Shown here: positions 26,904 through 36,611 of the stretch, piece by piece
How the letters are laid out: each line of letters begins with the position of its first letter
Position numbering within the stretch: position 1 is the first letter of the stretch
DNA from: Terriglobales bacterium
GTDB taxonomy: Bacteria; Acidobacteriota; Terriglobia; Terriglobales; Acidobacteriaceae
Assembly (NCBI GenBank): GCA_035567895.1
Contig: DATMPC010000011.1
Span: 239,276-303,275 of the forward strand
DNA: 64,000 nt
Direction of reading: 5' to 3'
Position numbers and translations under genes: made by a program
The notes under the pieces: generated by a model
The model's database searches: none
Told to the model about the DNA's origin: nothing
The model's input: the letters and a program-made list of their open reading frames with translations, nothing else

Positions 26904-26924
26904 GGGCGAGGCTATGCCTCGCCC
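26904..26924. terminator. Hairpin between convergent genes
   Basis: A perfect 9-bp stem GGGCGAGGC/GCCTCGCCC with a TAT loop lies just after the alpha-galactosidase stop and overlaps the last codons of the convergent RGG-rich gene. There is no T run, so it may stabilise transcript ends rather than terminate on its own. Confidence 0.55.
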
Positions 26925-27631
26925 GCGTCCTGCAAGTCTGATCCGTGTCTCCGCAACAGAGCGGGAAGGTTTTGCGAGAAAGCCGATCGCGGTACCACCA
27001 TGTCGCAGCCCGCTTCCTGAGCTTTAACTTTAAGGTCGCCTTGCAAGTGTGAGAGGAAGCCAACGATTGACGTCTGCTTCTTTAGTTTGCTTTTTAGTTT
27101 GGGAATCGTCGTAAGCGGCTTGGCGTTGGCGTTGTTGAGATCGAAGATGATGAGTGAAGGCTTGTCCTCTTCGTCGTTCGTGAGCCGGTCGAGAGTCTCT
27201 TTCTCCGCCTTGGCAAACTCGACTTTGATGCCAAGCTTGCGGGCCGTTTCCTGAATCTTGGCCAAGAAGAACAGATCATCGATAAAGCAAACGATCCTGG
27301 TAGGAGAATCGGCTGTTTGGGCCGGCTCAATGGGAGCGCCATTCACTTGCTGCTGCGGCCCTCCTCGTCCCTGACCACGATAGCGTCCGTTTTGCGGATA
27401 CAAATCGTTGCCAGCGCCCGGGGCATTGCGGTAGCTGTGATCCATGGGACCAACAAACTGTGGACTTCCGTGCCGACGCCGGCCACGGCTCTGGCCACCA
27501 CCACCCTGCCCCCCGGGACCGCGCATTCCCTGCTGGCCACCGCCCGGTTGATTGTGCTGCCCTTTGCCGCGACGATGGCGGCGTCGTCCCCGGTTGCCGG
27601 GGTGCTGAGGCTGGTTAGGTCCTTTATTCAT
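26912..27631 (-). CDS. RGG-rich protein with receiver-like C-terminal domain
   Basis: A 239-residue protein in two parts. Residues 1-100 are disordered and very rich in Gly, Arg and Gln (NRGRRRHRRGKGQHNQ, GQGGGGQSRGRRRHGS, RYRGQGRGGPQQQ), resembling RGG boxes of RNA-binding proteins. Residues 110-235 follow a receiver-type alternation: TRIVCFIDDLFFLAKIQETA, KVEFAKAEKETLDRL, PSLIIFDLNNANAKPL, SIVGFLSHLQGDLKVKAQEA and MVVPRSAFSQNLPALLRR. The D in IIFDLNN sits at the phospho-acceptor strand end. The acidic pocket is only partly kept (CFIDDL), so phosphorylation is uncertain. An RNA-associated regulatory role is inference from composition only. Confidence 0.8.
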   Translation of the reverse strand: MNKGPNQPQHPGNRGRRRHRRGKGQHNQPGGGQQGMRGPGGQGGGGQSRGRRRHGSPQFVGPMDHSYRNAPGAGNDLYPQNGRYRGQGRGGPQQQVNGAPIEPAQTADSPTRIVCFIDDLFFLAKIQETARKLGIKVEFAKAEKETLDRLTNDEEDKPSLIIFDLNNANAKPLTTIPKLKSKLKKQTSIVGFLSHLQGDLKVKAQEAGCDMVVPRSAFSQNLPALLRRHGSDLQDAGEA

Positions 27632-28252
27632 CGATGTCCTGTAAACGCTTGTTTTGACAAACTGAAGGCGGTCAGCCCAGGTGGGCTCGCGCCGATGCTC
27701 TGATGTGGCAGTTTCTATTCGTTAGAGCCGTAATTCCTGAGAAACGGTGGACTCGCTGCTCGCGAATGCCACTGAATAAGTTCGTTACTTTCACCTGCAA
27801 GCGGTCTCTAGTCAGAATGCGGAGCTCCGGCTTCGCTTGAGATCTTGGTTATGGAAATCGCTCGCGATCTATCTACTGTTTTCAGCGCTCCCGGCTCGAG
27901 TCAAACAGATTCAATTCGGAATTCCCGGCCGTCAGCGCGGGTGCCGGCACCTGGGTGTGCGGCATTCGGAAGACAAATCAAATGGTACCCGGGGTCGGGT
28001 TTGGATGCAAGTGGAAACAGGAAAGAATCGGGCCATCGGGTCATCGGGTCATCGGGTGAAGTGGAACCGCAATCGGCTCTTAGCTTTCGGCCCGCAACTA
28101 TTCTTCTGTAAGTCGCAATAAGTAAATCGGCTACACGCCGAGTGCTGAGCGCCGATAGCACGTTTCCTACTTCGCCCGATCACCCGATCGCCGGATCACC
28201 CGATTCCTCCATGACCCGATCACCCGATGGCCCGATTCTTCTACACTGTTTC
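27632..28252. repeat. 621-base gap with two inverted clusters of 8-bp CCCGAT units
   Basis: Four units of ATCGGGYC-type octamers run at 28027-28058. Eight octamers of the opposite orientation (CCCGATCA and variants) run at 28175-28238. The two clusters can pair with each other as a long imperfect stem with about 116 bases between. The second cluster is open in frame with the downstream ligase and would add a Ser/Pro/Asp-rich leader if translation began at 28142. No gene was recognised at 27632-28020. Confidence 0.75.
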
Positions 28253-30760
28253 GTGGCCCGCGCATCTGTAACCGAGTACCTGGAGTATTTCTCACGCTAC
28301 CAGCGCGACCATGCCTGCGTCTTTCAACGCGGCTACCGCACACTTCGCTGGACTTATGGCGATTTACTCTCATACTCCCAGCGCCTTGCCACTCTGCTCG
28401 AAGATCGTGAAATCGGCAAAGGCGACCGCATCATGCTGTGGGGCGCGAACTGCGGCGAGTGGCTCGCTGCGTTCTGGGGAGCCCTTCTGAGGGGATCAGT
28501 TGTGGTTCCCATGGATCGCACTGCAGCGCCAGAATTTGCTTCACGTGTTTACGAACAGGTCGACGCCAAGCTGCTGGTGAGCTCTCACGGCTTGACTCTT
28601 GCGCAAGCAAATTTCACTCTCCACTACGAAGATTTCAATTCCCTTCCTTCTTCCCGCTCGCTTGCGCCGGTCACGGTTACGGGTGAAGACGCAGTGCAAA
28701 TCGTCTTTACTTCAGGTACTACGGGCGAACCGAAGGGCGTGGTCATTACTCATGGCAACATCCTCGCGAACCTGGAGCCGATCGAACGCGAGATCCAAAA
28801 GTATCTGCGCTATGAGCGCACCTTTCACCCCTTGCGCTTTCTCAATCTATTGCCGCTCAGCCATGTGTTTGGGCAGTTCATGGGAATCTTCGTTCCTCCG
28901 CTTATCGGGGCAACGGTGCTGTTCCTCGAATCGATCAAGCCATCGGAGATTGTGAGCACAATCCGCGACAAACGGGTCTCAGTTCTGATCACCGTTCCGC
29001 GCTTGCTCGGCTCGATGCGGGAGATGCTCGAAACAGAGTTACGCGCCACCATCGGAGAAGCATCACTACGCGCACAAATGGAAAAGGCTGGCGCAGAGCA
29101 TTTCGGCTGGCGGTGGTGGCGCTTCCGCCGCATCCATTCCAGATTTGGATGGAAGTTCTGGGCCATCATCAGCGGCGGGGCAACGCTCGATCACGACGAT
29201 GAGGAGTTCTGGCGAAGACTTGGGTTCGCCGTTATTCAGGGGTACGGACTAACGGAGACTACTTCGCTGGTGAGTCTCAATCATCCGTTCAAGCTCGGCC
29301 GTGGGTCGATAGGCAAGGCCCTGCCCGGGCGCGAGATCAAGCTTGACGACTCTGGAGAGATTCTCGTGCGCGGCGACAGCATCGCAAAGACCTATTGGGT
29401 GAATGGGCAGCGGATGGCCGCGGGTGAAGGTGAGTGGTTCCACACCGGTGACCTAGGATCAGTAGACGAGAGCGGGAACCTCTACTTTAAGGGCCGGAAG
29501 AAGAATGTAATCGTCACAGCCGAGGGAATGAATATTTATCCCGAGGATCTGGAAGCTGCACTCCGTGCGCAGCCATCGGTTCGAGACTGCATCGTGATTG
29601 GCGTGGAGCGCGGTGGCAATGCAGAGCCCTGTGCGGTGCTGGTCGTCAACAACGAAGCGGAAACTGCATCGCGGGCAGTTGCCGAAGCCAATTCCAAATT
29701 GGGAGGCAACCAGCAGATTCGCCGCTGGCTGGTATGGCCAGACTCGGATTTTCCCCGCACTTCGACACAGAAGCCGCGACAGGACCTGATCGCGGCATAT
29801 GCGAGCGCGCAATTCACAGGTTCTAGCAATGGCAACGTTCCCCGCACAGCCGTGGAGGCCGCCATTGCTGGATTGGGAAGAAGCGACTTAAGCAGCCGTG
29901 CAAAGCTCGATGACAATTTGAACCTCAGTTCCATCGATCGTGTGGACCTCATTACAGCGCTTGAGCAGCGTTATCAAGTAGAACTCGACGAGAATCAGTT
30001 TGCCGAAGCGACAACTGTTGCCGATATAGAACGGATTCTGCATCGAGCAAGCGTTACACCGATCGAGTCGCGTCATTATTTTCCGCGGTGGGCACAGCAC
30101 GCAGTAGTGCGCTTGATTCGGATTGCTGTCTACTACTTGTTCACGTGGCCAGCCACGTTGCTCATGGCCAAGCCAACGGTCATCGGACGCAAGCAGTTGC
30201 AGGACGTCAAGGGTCCTTTGCTCTTCGTCAGCAATCACGCGACCTACATCGATCCCGGATTGTTGATGTTTGCCATGCCCGCCCGCTATCGGCATCGACT
30301 TGCCATTGCAATGCAAGGCGAGGTGCTGTCAGCTATGCGTAAACCTCCAGCAGAGATGAACATTTTTCAGCGTGCGATCGAAGTAGCTTCCTACTGCCTG
30401 GTCACCGCATTGTTCGATGTCTTCCCTCTACCTCAGCGCTCCGGATTCCGCGAGAGCTTCGCCTTCGCCGGCCAGTCGGTCGACCGTGGATACAGCATCG
30501 TCGTCTTCCCGGAAGGCCGACGGACAATGGATGGACAGATGTCACCCTTCCGCGCAGGCATAGGGATTTTGGCGCAGACGTTGAAGACTCCTGTTGTCCC
30601 CATGCGCATTGATGGACTGTTTCCCCTGAAACAGCAGGATCGTACCTTCGCCCGCCGCGGAGAAATCAAGGTCCTAGTTGGCAAGCCGGTGCAGTTCCAA
30701 CCTGGAACCAGCGAAGAAGACATTGCAAGGACGTTGGAGGACATTCTAAAGAGTCTTTGA
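28253..30760 (+). CDS. AMP-binding acyl ligase / ACP / PlsC-type acyltransferase fusion
   Basis: An 835-residue three-domain protein from GTG 28253, chosen because the frame upstream is only octamer repeat. Domain 1 (about 5-520) is an ANL adenylating enzyme with FTSGTTGEPKGV, QGYGLTETTSLVSLNHP, WFHTGDLG and the C-terminal KGRKKNVIVTAEGMNIYPED. Domain 2 (about 530-600) is an acyl carrier protein whose phosphopantetheine serine is in NLNLSSIDRVDL. Domain 3 (about 605-835) is a lysophospholipid acyltransferase with the HX4D motif (SNHATYID) and FPEGRRTMDG. The set suggests that a fatty acid is activated, loaded on the built-in carrier and passed to a lysolipid, like the Aas system but with a carrier in between. 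This is inferred from architecture. Confidence 0.9.
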   Translation: MARASVTEYLEYFSRYQRDHACVFQRGYRTLRWTYGDLLSYSQRLATLLEDREIGKGDRIMLWGANCGEWLAAFWGALLRGSVVVPMDRTAAPEFASRVYEQVDAKLLVSSHGLTLAQANFTLHYEDFNSLPSSRSLAPVTVTGEDAVQIVFTSGTTGEPKGVVITHGNILANLEPIEREIQKYLRYERTFHPLRFLNLLPLSHVFGQFMGIFVPPLIGATVLFLESIKPSEIVSTIRDKRVSVLITVPRLLGSMREMLETELRATIGEASLRAQMEKAGAEHFGWRWWRFRRIHSRFGWKFWAIISGGATLDHDDEEFWRRLGFAVIQGYGLTETTSLVSLNHPFKLGRGSIGKALPGREIKLDDSGEILVRGDSIAKTYWVNGQRMAAGEGEWFHTGDLGSVDESGNLYFKGRKKNVIVTAEGMNIYPEDLEAALRAQPSVRDCIVIGVERGGNAEPCAVLVVNNEAETASRAVAEANSKLGGNQQIRRWLVWPDSDFPRTSTQKPRQDLIAAYASAQFTGSSNGNVPRTAVEAAIAGLGRSDLSSRAKLDDNLNLSSIDRVDLITALEQRYQVELDENQFAEATTVADIERILHRASVTPIESRHYFPRWAQHAVVRLIRIAVYYLFTWPATLLMAKPTVIGRKQLQDVKGPLLFVSNHATYIDPGLLMFAMPARYRHRLAIAMQGEVLSAMRKPPAEMNIFQRAIEVASYCLVTALFDVFPLPQRSGFRESFAFAGQSVDRGYSIVVFPEGRRTMDGQMSPFRAGIGILAQTLKTPVVPMRIDGLFPLKQQDRTFARRGEIKVLVGKPVQFQPGTSEEDIARTLEDILKSL

Positions 30761-31095
30761 AGTGTTGACCTGAGACTCCATTCATGCGTACTTCGTTGTA
30801 CCTCAGGTGGGGATTGCGACTTGAGGCAAAGTGGGGACGCACTATCTGAAATCTAACAAGGAATAGTTCTGCAACGGATTTAGCAGCTGTTTCACGGTTT
30901 CCGATCCCGTGCACGCGCAGCAGGGCCAGATCAGCTCCGGAATTATCTTCCGCTTTTGATTGCTCGGTTCAGCCTCGCGCGTCTCATCTGTCAAGAGTGA
31001 CGGGGTCTGTGCCCCGCGAGCAGTCGCCTTGGCCTCCGAACCGAATTCAGTTGCATCTAACGTAGGCCACTGAGATCATTCGCACGGGAGTGCTC
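30761..31095. other. Intergenic, no gene recognised
   Basis: 335 bases between the acyl ligase fusion and the VWFA gene. I see no credible gene, hairpin with T run, or clear promoter, apart from the GGGAG ribosome binding site at 31086-31090 used by the next gene. Confidence 0.5.
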
Positions 31096-32130
31096 ATGAT
31101 CAAGTTTGGGCCGTACACCAAGGGTCTTTGCGCTGTAGCAACTTGTGCATTATTTCTCAGTCCGTTCTTCCTTTCTCGCGCGTCAGCCCAGACATCGATA
31201 CAAAATCCAGTCACTCCTTGCCAGGACGCTGCGGAACCGGGATCTCAAACCGATGCATGTGGCCAGCCAGCGGTATCGATTCGGGTTCAGGCAGATCTAG
31301 TATTAGTCCCGGTGAACGTCACGGATGCCATGAACCGTCCGGTGCTCGGCTTGGAGAAGGACAATTTCCTGCTATTTGACCAAGCTCAAGCGCAGCAAAT
31401 TCGCTTCCTGTCCACCGAGGACGCGCCGCTCACCGTTGGCTTGATTCTCGATGTAAGCAACAGCATGGCCGACAAAATCTCCGCTGAACAAAAAGCGCTG
31501 GCGGAGTTCCTTAAACAGTCGAATCCCGAGGATGAATACTTCGTTGTGGCTGTCTCTAGTCGGGCAAAGATTATCGCCGACTCAGATGCCAGCATCGGCG
31601 ACATCCAGGGAAAGCTGACTCTAGTCAAGCCCAGCGGTTACACAGCGCTGCTGGACGCTGTTCACCTGGCGCTCGACAGGATGCGCTCCGCAAAGTATCA
31701 GAGACGGGCAATCCTCATCATTTCCGATGGTGGTGACAATGTGAGCAGGTATAAGGCAAAGCAAGTTTACGCGTTGGCGCGGGAATCCGACGTACTCGTG
31801 TATGCGATCCGTCCTTTTGACGCCTTGCCGCTTTTCCGAACCATAGAAGAGAAGATGGGTGGCGGTGTCTTATCCGGCCTAACAGAAGCTACAGGAGGGC
31901 GGACCATCTCCGTCGCTGATGGGCAAAAGATCCCCGAAATCGCTGGCGCTGTGAGTAGAGAGCTGCGAAATCAGTACGTCATTGGCTATAAGCCGTCTGA
32001 GTCCCAACTCGACGGCAAGTGGCACAAGATCAAAGTTCGGATGGCACAATCATGGAACTCAGTGCCATTACAGAAATACACGGCCCCACTGCAAGTCCGT
32101 TACAAAAAGGGATACACCGCCTTTCGTTAG
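31096..32130 (+). CDS. Secreted VWFA-related protein (acidobacterial type)
   Basis: A 344-residue exported protein. GGGAG lies 5 bases before ATG 31096, which gives a signal peptide (ALFLSPFFLSRASA). It opens with the acidobacterial signature IRVQADLVLVPVNVTDAMNR and DNFLLFDQAQAQQIRFLS. A von Willebrand A domain follows with an intact MIDAS start (LILDVSNSM, DxSxS), a T in SGYTALLDAV, and IISDGGDN. C-terminal ELRNQYVIGYKP is typical of this subfamily. These are metal-dependent adhesion or complex-forming domains; the partner is unknown. Confidence 0.92.
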   Translation: MIKFGPYTKGLCAVATCALFLSPFFLSRASAQTSIQNPVTPCQDAAEPGSQTDACGQPAVSIRVQADLVLVPVNVTDAMNRPVLGLEKDNFLLFDQAQAQQIRFLSTEDAPLTVGLILDVSNSMADKISAEQKALAEFLKQSNPEDEYFVVAVSSRAKIIADSDASIGDIQGKLTLVKPSGYTALLDAVHLALDRMRSAKYQRRAILIISDGGDNVSRYKAKQVYALARESDVLVYAIRPFDALPLFRTIEEKMGGGVLSGLTEATGGRTISVADGQKIPEIAGAVSRELRNQYVIGYKPSESQLDGKWHKIKVRMAQSWNSVPLQKYTAPLQVRYKKGYTAFR

Positions 32131-32345
32131 GGCCGGGCCGGCACGTAATCAGTTATCCCTAAATCAAGACAACTTAACTACTTCTCGCAACGCGTTTACA
32201 GTCGCCTGCTGGCACTTTTAGCAGTTCCTTTCACTCGGAAAGAAGCGCCTACTGTCGTACACCTGCAATTTGGATTGCCGAGCGTGACCCGATATGGAAA
32301 CGGGCATTTCCTTAAGAATAGGCAGGTTCCAATTGGGTAACGACC

Positions 32346-34352
32346 GTGGCGATTACAAGGTCCCTTCAGTACAGCATACGTTCCCTCCTGATTAGCTTCC
32401 TCTTAATATCGTCGTGCAATCTGTGCCGTGCGCAGTGGGTTTCAATAGGACCCGACGGCGGCGATGCACGGAGTCTAGCTATCTCATCCCAGAATCCGGA
32501 TCGAGTGTTCTTGGGAACCAGCTCGGGCGGACTATTTCGCTCAGATGATGGCGGGCGGACCTGGACGTTCACAGCCCAATTTGGTTTCAATGCTGAGTAT
32601 GTGCTCGAGCGAATTGCCATTGATCCCCGCGACTCTCAGGTCATGTATGTGGCGCTGTGGAGCATCAACGACAAGAATCGAGGAGCCCTCTACAAATCCG
32701 CCGATGGCGGCAAGAGCTGGCAGTCGCTTCCGGCGATGCTGGACAAGAGCATCCGCGCCCTAGCAATCGCACCTTCCAACCCGGACGTGCTCGTTGTCGG
32801 GGCATTGCAAGGAATCTTTCGCAGCGCGGATGCGGGCGCACACTGGCAAAAGCTGTCTGAGGGAACCACGATCAAGAATGTGCACTCCCTAGCGATCTCT
32901 CCGCAAGATTCGGATGTTATTTTCGCTGGAACGTGGCACTTGGGATGGAAGACGTCGGACGGAGGCCAAACGTGGTCTGCGCTGAGCAAGGGCATTCTTG
33001 ATGACTCAGACATTTTTTCCATCATCGTCGATCCTCTGAATCCCTCGGTTGTCTATGCGAGTGCTTGCTCAGGTATCTACAAGAGCGAGGACTCCGGGGA
33101 GAGTTTCCGCAAATTGACCGGGATTCCGTTCTCTGCTCGACGCACTCATGTTTTGAAACAGGTGTCAGATTCGCCCGGTGCCGTATATGCCGGCACGACC
33201 CAGGGTCTCTGGCGCACGACGGACGCAGGGGCGTCCTGGAAGCAGTTAACGAGTTCGGCCGTAGTAGTAAACGATGTAATTGTCGACTGGCGTGAGCCGG
33301 CTCACGTGATTCTCGCCTCCGATCGGATGGGAATACTGACAACGTCCGACGCCGGCCGAAGTTTCACTCCCTCGAATCGAGGGTTCTCCCATCGCCAATT
33401 GCAAGCATTAGTGGCGGATCCGAACACGCAAACCTTGTACGCCGGCTCGATCAATGACCGGGAGTTCGGAGGCGTGTATAGATCTCACAATGCCGGTCTC
33501 GACTGGGAACACATCGGCGCGGGTCTAGGCAACCGCGATGTCTACGCTCTCGAAAGGAGCGCAACGGGAACACTGATCGCCGGCACCAATGACGGTGTCT
33601 TCATACTGCCGACCGGCAGTCGCATGTGGCAGTCCGCTTCCCTCATGCAGAGAGCGATGTCACTGGGAAAATCACGGACCCGTGCCAACTTTAACGGCTC
33701 CGAGGCGTACCTCGGAAAAGTCTTCCACGTTCGCACGATCAACCGGCAAGGAAACGAGGTCTGGATCGCCGCAACATCGGAGGGCGTATTCTCCAGCAGC
33801 GACGAAGGACAACACTGGGTTGGCGGAGCAGTGATCGGAAACGGTGATTTTACCAATTTCGATTGCAAACAAGATCAACTGTTCATCGGTAATTCGCGAA
33901 ATGCGTTCATCTCACGCGACCTGGGTCAAACATGGCAACAGCTCCCTTTGCCCAATCGCACACGCTTGGTTACTGGCGTCCTGTTCGGTCCAGATCTCAG
34001 CCTCTGGGTAACCACGGATCTAGGCGCGTTTCGCAGCGACAACGGAAATACATGGCATGCGGTGACCGCGGGCAACGATCACTCGACGCTCTCCTACATC
34101 AACGTCACCTCGCAAGCGCATCTTGTGGCCCTTAGCGCACGCCGAGACAAAGTGTTCGAAAGCAATGACGCCGGGGCGACGTGGAATCTTTTAACGGAAT
34201 CTCAGCGGCCGTTACGCCAACTACTTGCGACTGCAAATCAACTGTTCGGAGTTGTACAGTTCGGAGGAATTGTCGTAGGAACCTTCTCAGAATCAAACGC
34301 GCAGTCGACAAACAGATTGCCTTTGGTTGCTCAGGGCGATCCGTCGAACTGA
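32346..34352 (+). CDS. Secreted BNR/Ycf48-like beta-propeller protein
   Basis: A 668-residue exported protein starting at GTG 32346 with a signal segment (SLLISFLLISSCNLCRA). It consists of at least ten BNR/sortilin-type blades marked by SDDGGRTW, SADGGKSW, SADAGAHW, TSDGGQTW, SEDSGESF, TTDAGASW, TSDAGRSF, SSDEGQHW, SRDLGQTW and SNDAGATW. Such propellers bind polysaccharides or proteins; sialidase catalytic residues are not evident. It follows the VWFA gene by 215 bases and may be co-expressed, but no ribosome binding site of strength was seen. Confidence 0.88.
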   Translation: MAITRSLQYSIRSLLISFLLISSCNLCRAQWVSIGPDGGDARSLAISSQNPDRVFLGTSSGGLFRSDDGGRTWTFTAQFGFNAEYVLERIAIDPRDSQVMYVALWSINDKNRGALYKSADGGKSWQSLPAMLDKSIRALAIAPSNPDVLVVGALQGIFRSADAGAHWQKLSEGTTIKNVHSLAISPQDSDVIFAGTWHLGWKTSDGGQTWSALSKGILDDSDIFSIIVDPLNPSVVYASACSGIYKSEDSGESFRKLTGIPFSARRTHVLKQVSDSPGAVYAGTTQGLWRTTDAGASWKQLTSSAVVVNDVIVDWREPAHVILASDRMGILTTSDAGRSFTPSNRGFSHRQLQALVADPNTQTLYAGSINDREFGGVYRSHNAGLDWEHIGAGLGNRDVYALERSATGTLIAGTNDGVFILPTGSRMWQSASLMQRAMSLGKSRTRANFNGSEAYLGKVFHVRTINRQGNEVWIAATSEGVFSSSDEGQHWVGGAVIGNGDFTNFDCKQDQLFIGNSRNAFISRDLGQTWQQLPLPNRTRLVTGVLFGPDLSLWVTTDLGAFRSDNGNTWHAVTAGNDHSTLSYINVTSQAHLVALSARRDKVFESNDAGATWNLLTESQRPLRQLLATANQLFGVVQFGGIVVGTFSESNAQSTNRLPLVAQGDPSN

Positions 34353-34631
34353 GGACGGCAGACTGAAGCCTTTAGTCGCATTACATTTAGCCGGGTAATC
34401 GCCCGCCGTACCGCTAAAGTTGCACCAGTCCCTAGTAAATCCTTCAGCTCGAGCCATTTCCCACGCCACTCCATGACTGCCAAGTTCCTATAACTTTTGC
34501 CAGTGTTCTAACAAACATTACTGAATATAGTTGCAGCCAAGACGAAGTAGTTAGTGCAGTCGCTCGACGTTCACGGTTCTAAGATCCGGCCCTGCACGAT
34601 ACTGAACTCGCAGATCAAAAGGACAACCCCG

Positions 34632-36317
34632 ATGAAAAAGACATCAATAATCATTGCGCTCCTGGTACTGGTTGGAACAGTTGCTTTTGCCCAGGAAGTC
34701 CCGAAAGAGGAACTCTACCTGGGTTACTCGTTTCTGAGAGTGAACTCCGCAACTATCGTACCCGCCTTTACCGCTAACGGCGGTATCGGGACAATCCAGT
34801 ACAACTTCAACAAGAATTTTGCGGCCGTGGCTGATTTAGGCGGCTATCACAACGGAAATATCAGCGGTGTTCAGCTTGACTCGACTGCTTTTTCATACCT
34901 ATTTGGGCCGAAGATCATGGCTCACAAGGGCGGACGTTTGTCTCCATTCATTGAAACTCTGTTTGGCGGCACGCACGTGAGCAGAAGCTTCGCGTTGCCA
35001 CCTCTTCCTACACAACCAATAAACCCAAGCCCAGCGCCAACCGGAAGATTCGCAAACTCACAGAGTGCCTTTGCCATGGCAATTGGCGGCGGACTGGATA
35101 TGAAGCTCGGCCGACACATTGCCTTACGTCCTCTTCAGCTGGATTACTTCCTCACCCGGTTCCAGCCACTGTTTTTCGCAGGATTGGGAGAGGTCAACCG
35201 CGATCGCAATCAGAACAATCTGAGGTATTCCGCCGGCCTTAATTTCATGTTCGGCGGTGCCACGCCGCCCGCCCCCATCGCCAGTTGCTCAGGAACTCCG
35301 TCTGAACTGCTGCCCGATGATCCCCCGGTAAGTGTCTCGGTGAACACAACTAACTTCAATACCAAGCACGATCTGGCCTACAACTGGAGCAGCACCGGCG
35401 GCCAAGTTACCAGCAGCGGCTCATCCGCAAAAATAGATGCCAACGGACTTACTCCGGGAAGTTATACGGTCACGTCCAATGTGACCGACCCGAAACAGAA
35501 GAAGAATAACAGTGCAAGTTGCACCACAGCATTTACGGTGAGGCAACCGCAAGCTCCGACTGTGGCCTGCGGCGCTAGCCCTAGTTCGATCCAGGCCGGG
35601 AGCAACGTTCCGGTCACACTTACCGCGCGCGGGGCCGCTCCCGACGGCCGACCGATCAAGTCGCGGAACGTTACAAGCAATTTCGGGACAATCAAAGAAG
35701 GATCCACCAGCGTCGGAGATCAAGTAGGATCCTGGGTATCAGCCGCCACGCTGGACACGTCTGGAGTAAGCTCCGGACCAATTGAAGTCAACGTTGCCGT
35801 CACGGATTCACGCGGTCTAACCGGAACTTGCGTGGCCCGCGTAGACGTTCAACCCCTGCCTGCGGCGCCAGCACCTGTAACAGAGAGCTTGGTGAGCGCG
35901 TGCAATTTCAATAACACAAAGAGCCCTGCCCGCGTCGATAACGAATGCAAGGCCAACCTTGATGACGTCGCGGTAAGAATGCAGAAGGACCCTGGGGGGA
36001 AGGTGGTTTTCGTTGGGTCGGCGGACTCGGAACAAGAAGCGGCTATACCGCAGCTGGGTGCCATTCGCGCTGTCAATGCCAAGGAGTACTTGGCCGCGGG
36101 TGAAGGCCAGCAACAGGCGGACGCGAGCAGGATCGAAGTCCGCCAGGGGCCTTCCGGTGAAAACAAGGTCGACCTTTATTGGGTTCCAGCCAATGGCAAC
36201 TTCACGGTGGCGAACGCCAGCCCAGTGGACGAGGCCCAAGTAAAGGCCGTCGCTTCATCTCTAAAGGGAAAAAAGCGAAAGGCAGTTAAAGGAGCTCCAG
36301 CTGCCTCAGGCAACTAG
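34632..36317 (+). CDS. Outer-membrane beta-barrel protein with Ig-like repeats and OmpA-like end
   Basis: A 561-residue exported protein; AAGGA precedes ATG 34632, giving the signal peptide SIIIALLVLVGTVAFAQ. Residues 20-215 resemble an eight-stranded OmpA/OmpX-type barrel (ELYLGYSFLRVNS ... LRYSAGLNFMFGG). Two Ig-like, disulfide-containing segments follow (from ASCSGTPSELLPDDPP and from VACGASPSSIQAGSNVPV). The end (from ACNFNNTKSPARVDNECKAN to RIEVRQG) has the shape of an OmpA peptidoglycan-binding domain, with VVFVGSADSEQE in place of the usual hydrophobic strand and turn, and ALxxRAVNAKEYL-type helix. It may tether the outer membrane to the wall. A lysine-rich tail ends it. Confidence 0.82.
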   Translation: MKKTSIIIALLVLVGTVAFAQEVPKEELYLGYSFLRVNSATIVPAFTANGGIGTIQYNFNKNFAAVADLGGYHNGNISGVQLDSTAFSYLFGPKIMAHKGGRLSPFIETLFGGTHVSRSFALPPLPTQPINPSPAPTGRFANSQSAFAMAIGGGLDMKLGRHIALRPLQLDYFLTRFQPLFFAGLGEVNRDRNQNNLRYSAGLNFMFGGATPPAPIASCSGTPSELLPDDPPVSVSVNTTNFNTKHDLAYNWSSTGGQVTSSGSSAKIDANGLTPGSYTVTSNVTDPKQKKNNSASCTTAFTVRQPQAPTVACGASPSSIQAGSNVPVTLTARGAAPDGRPIKSRNVTSNFGTIKEGSTSVGDQVGSWVSAATLDTSGVSSGPIEVNVAVTDSRGLTGTCVARVDVQPLPAAPAPVTESLVSACNFNNTKSPARVDNECKANLDDVAVRMQKDPGGKVVFVGSADSEQEAAIPQLGAIRAVNAKEYLAAGEGQQQADASRIEVRQGPSGENKVDLYWVPANGNFTVANASPVDEAQVKAVASSLKGKKRKAVKGAPAASGN

Positions 36318-36611
36318 CCAACGCTCGCGCTTAATGAAGTCGCAGGGTTGTATGCCTTAATCGGTCGCAAAGTCGGGAGTTTCCGTGAGTTGTTCGCCGC
36401 GCCTAGCGAATGGCCAACCAGCCATGTGCAGCGCGGCAACAATTCATTAGCGTAAGTATTTTCGCTTGCTTGGAGTGGCACACCTCTTTATCGACCGCGC
36501 TAATCGCTCCAGATCACAGCGATTCCCGTTCCGAGCCTTTCACCTCGAATATTCAGACGCAGCTCAGTCTTCTCGCGTGGTTTCCAGAGTGGATTGTTGG
36601 CAACTCGATTA

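Noticed and set aside
27317..27703. 128-codon plus-strand frame
   Set aside because: It is antisense to the RGG-rich gene; the open frame results from the biased Gly/Arg codons.
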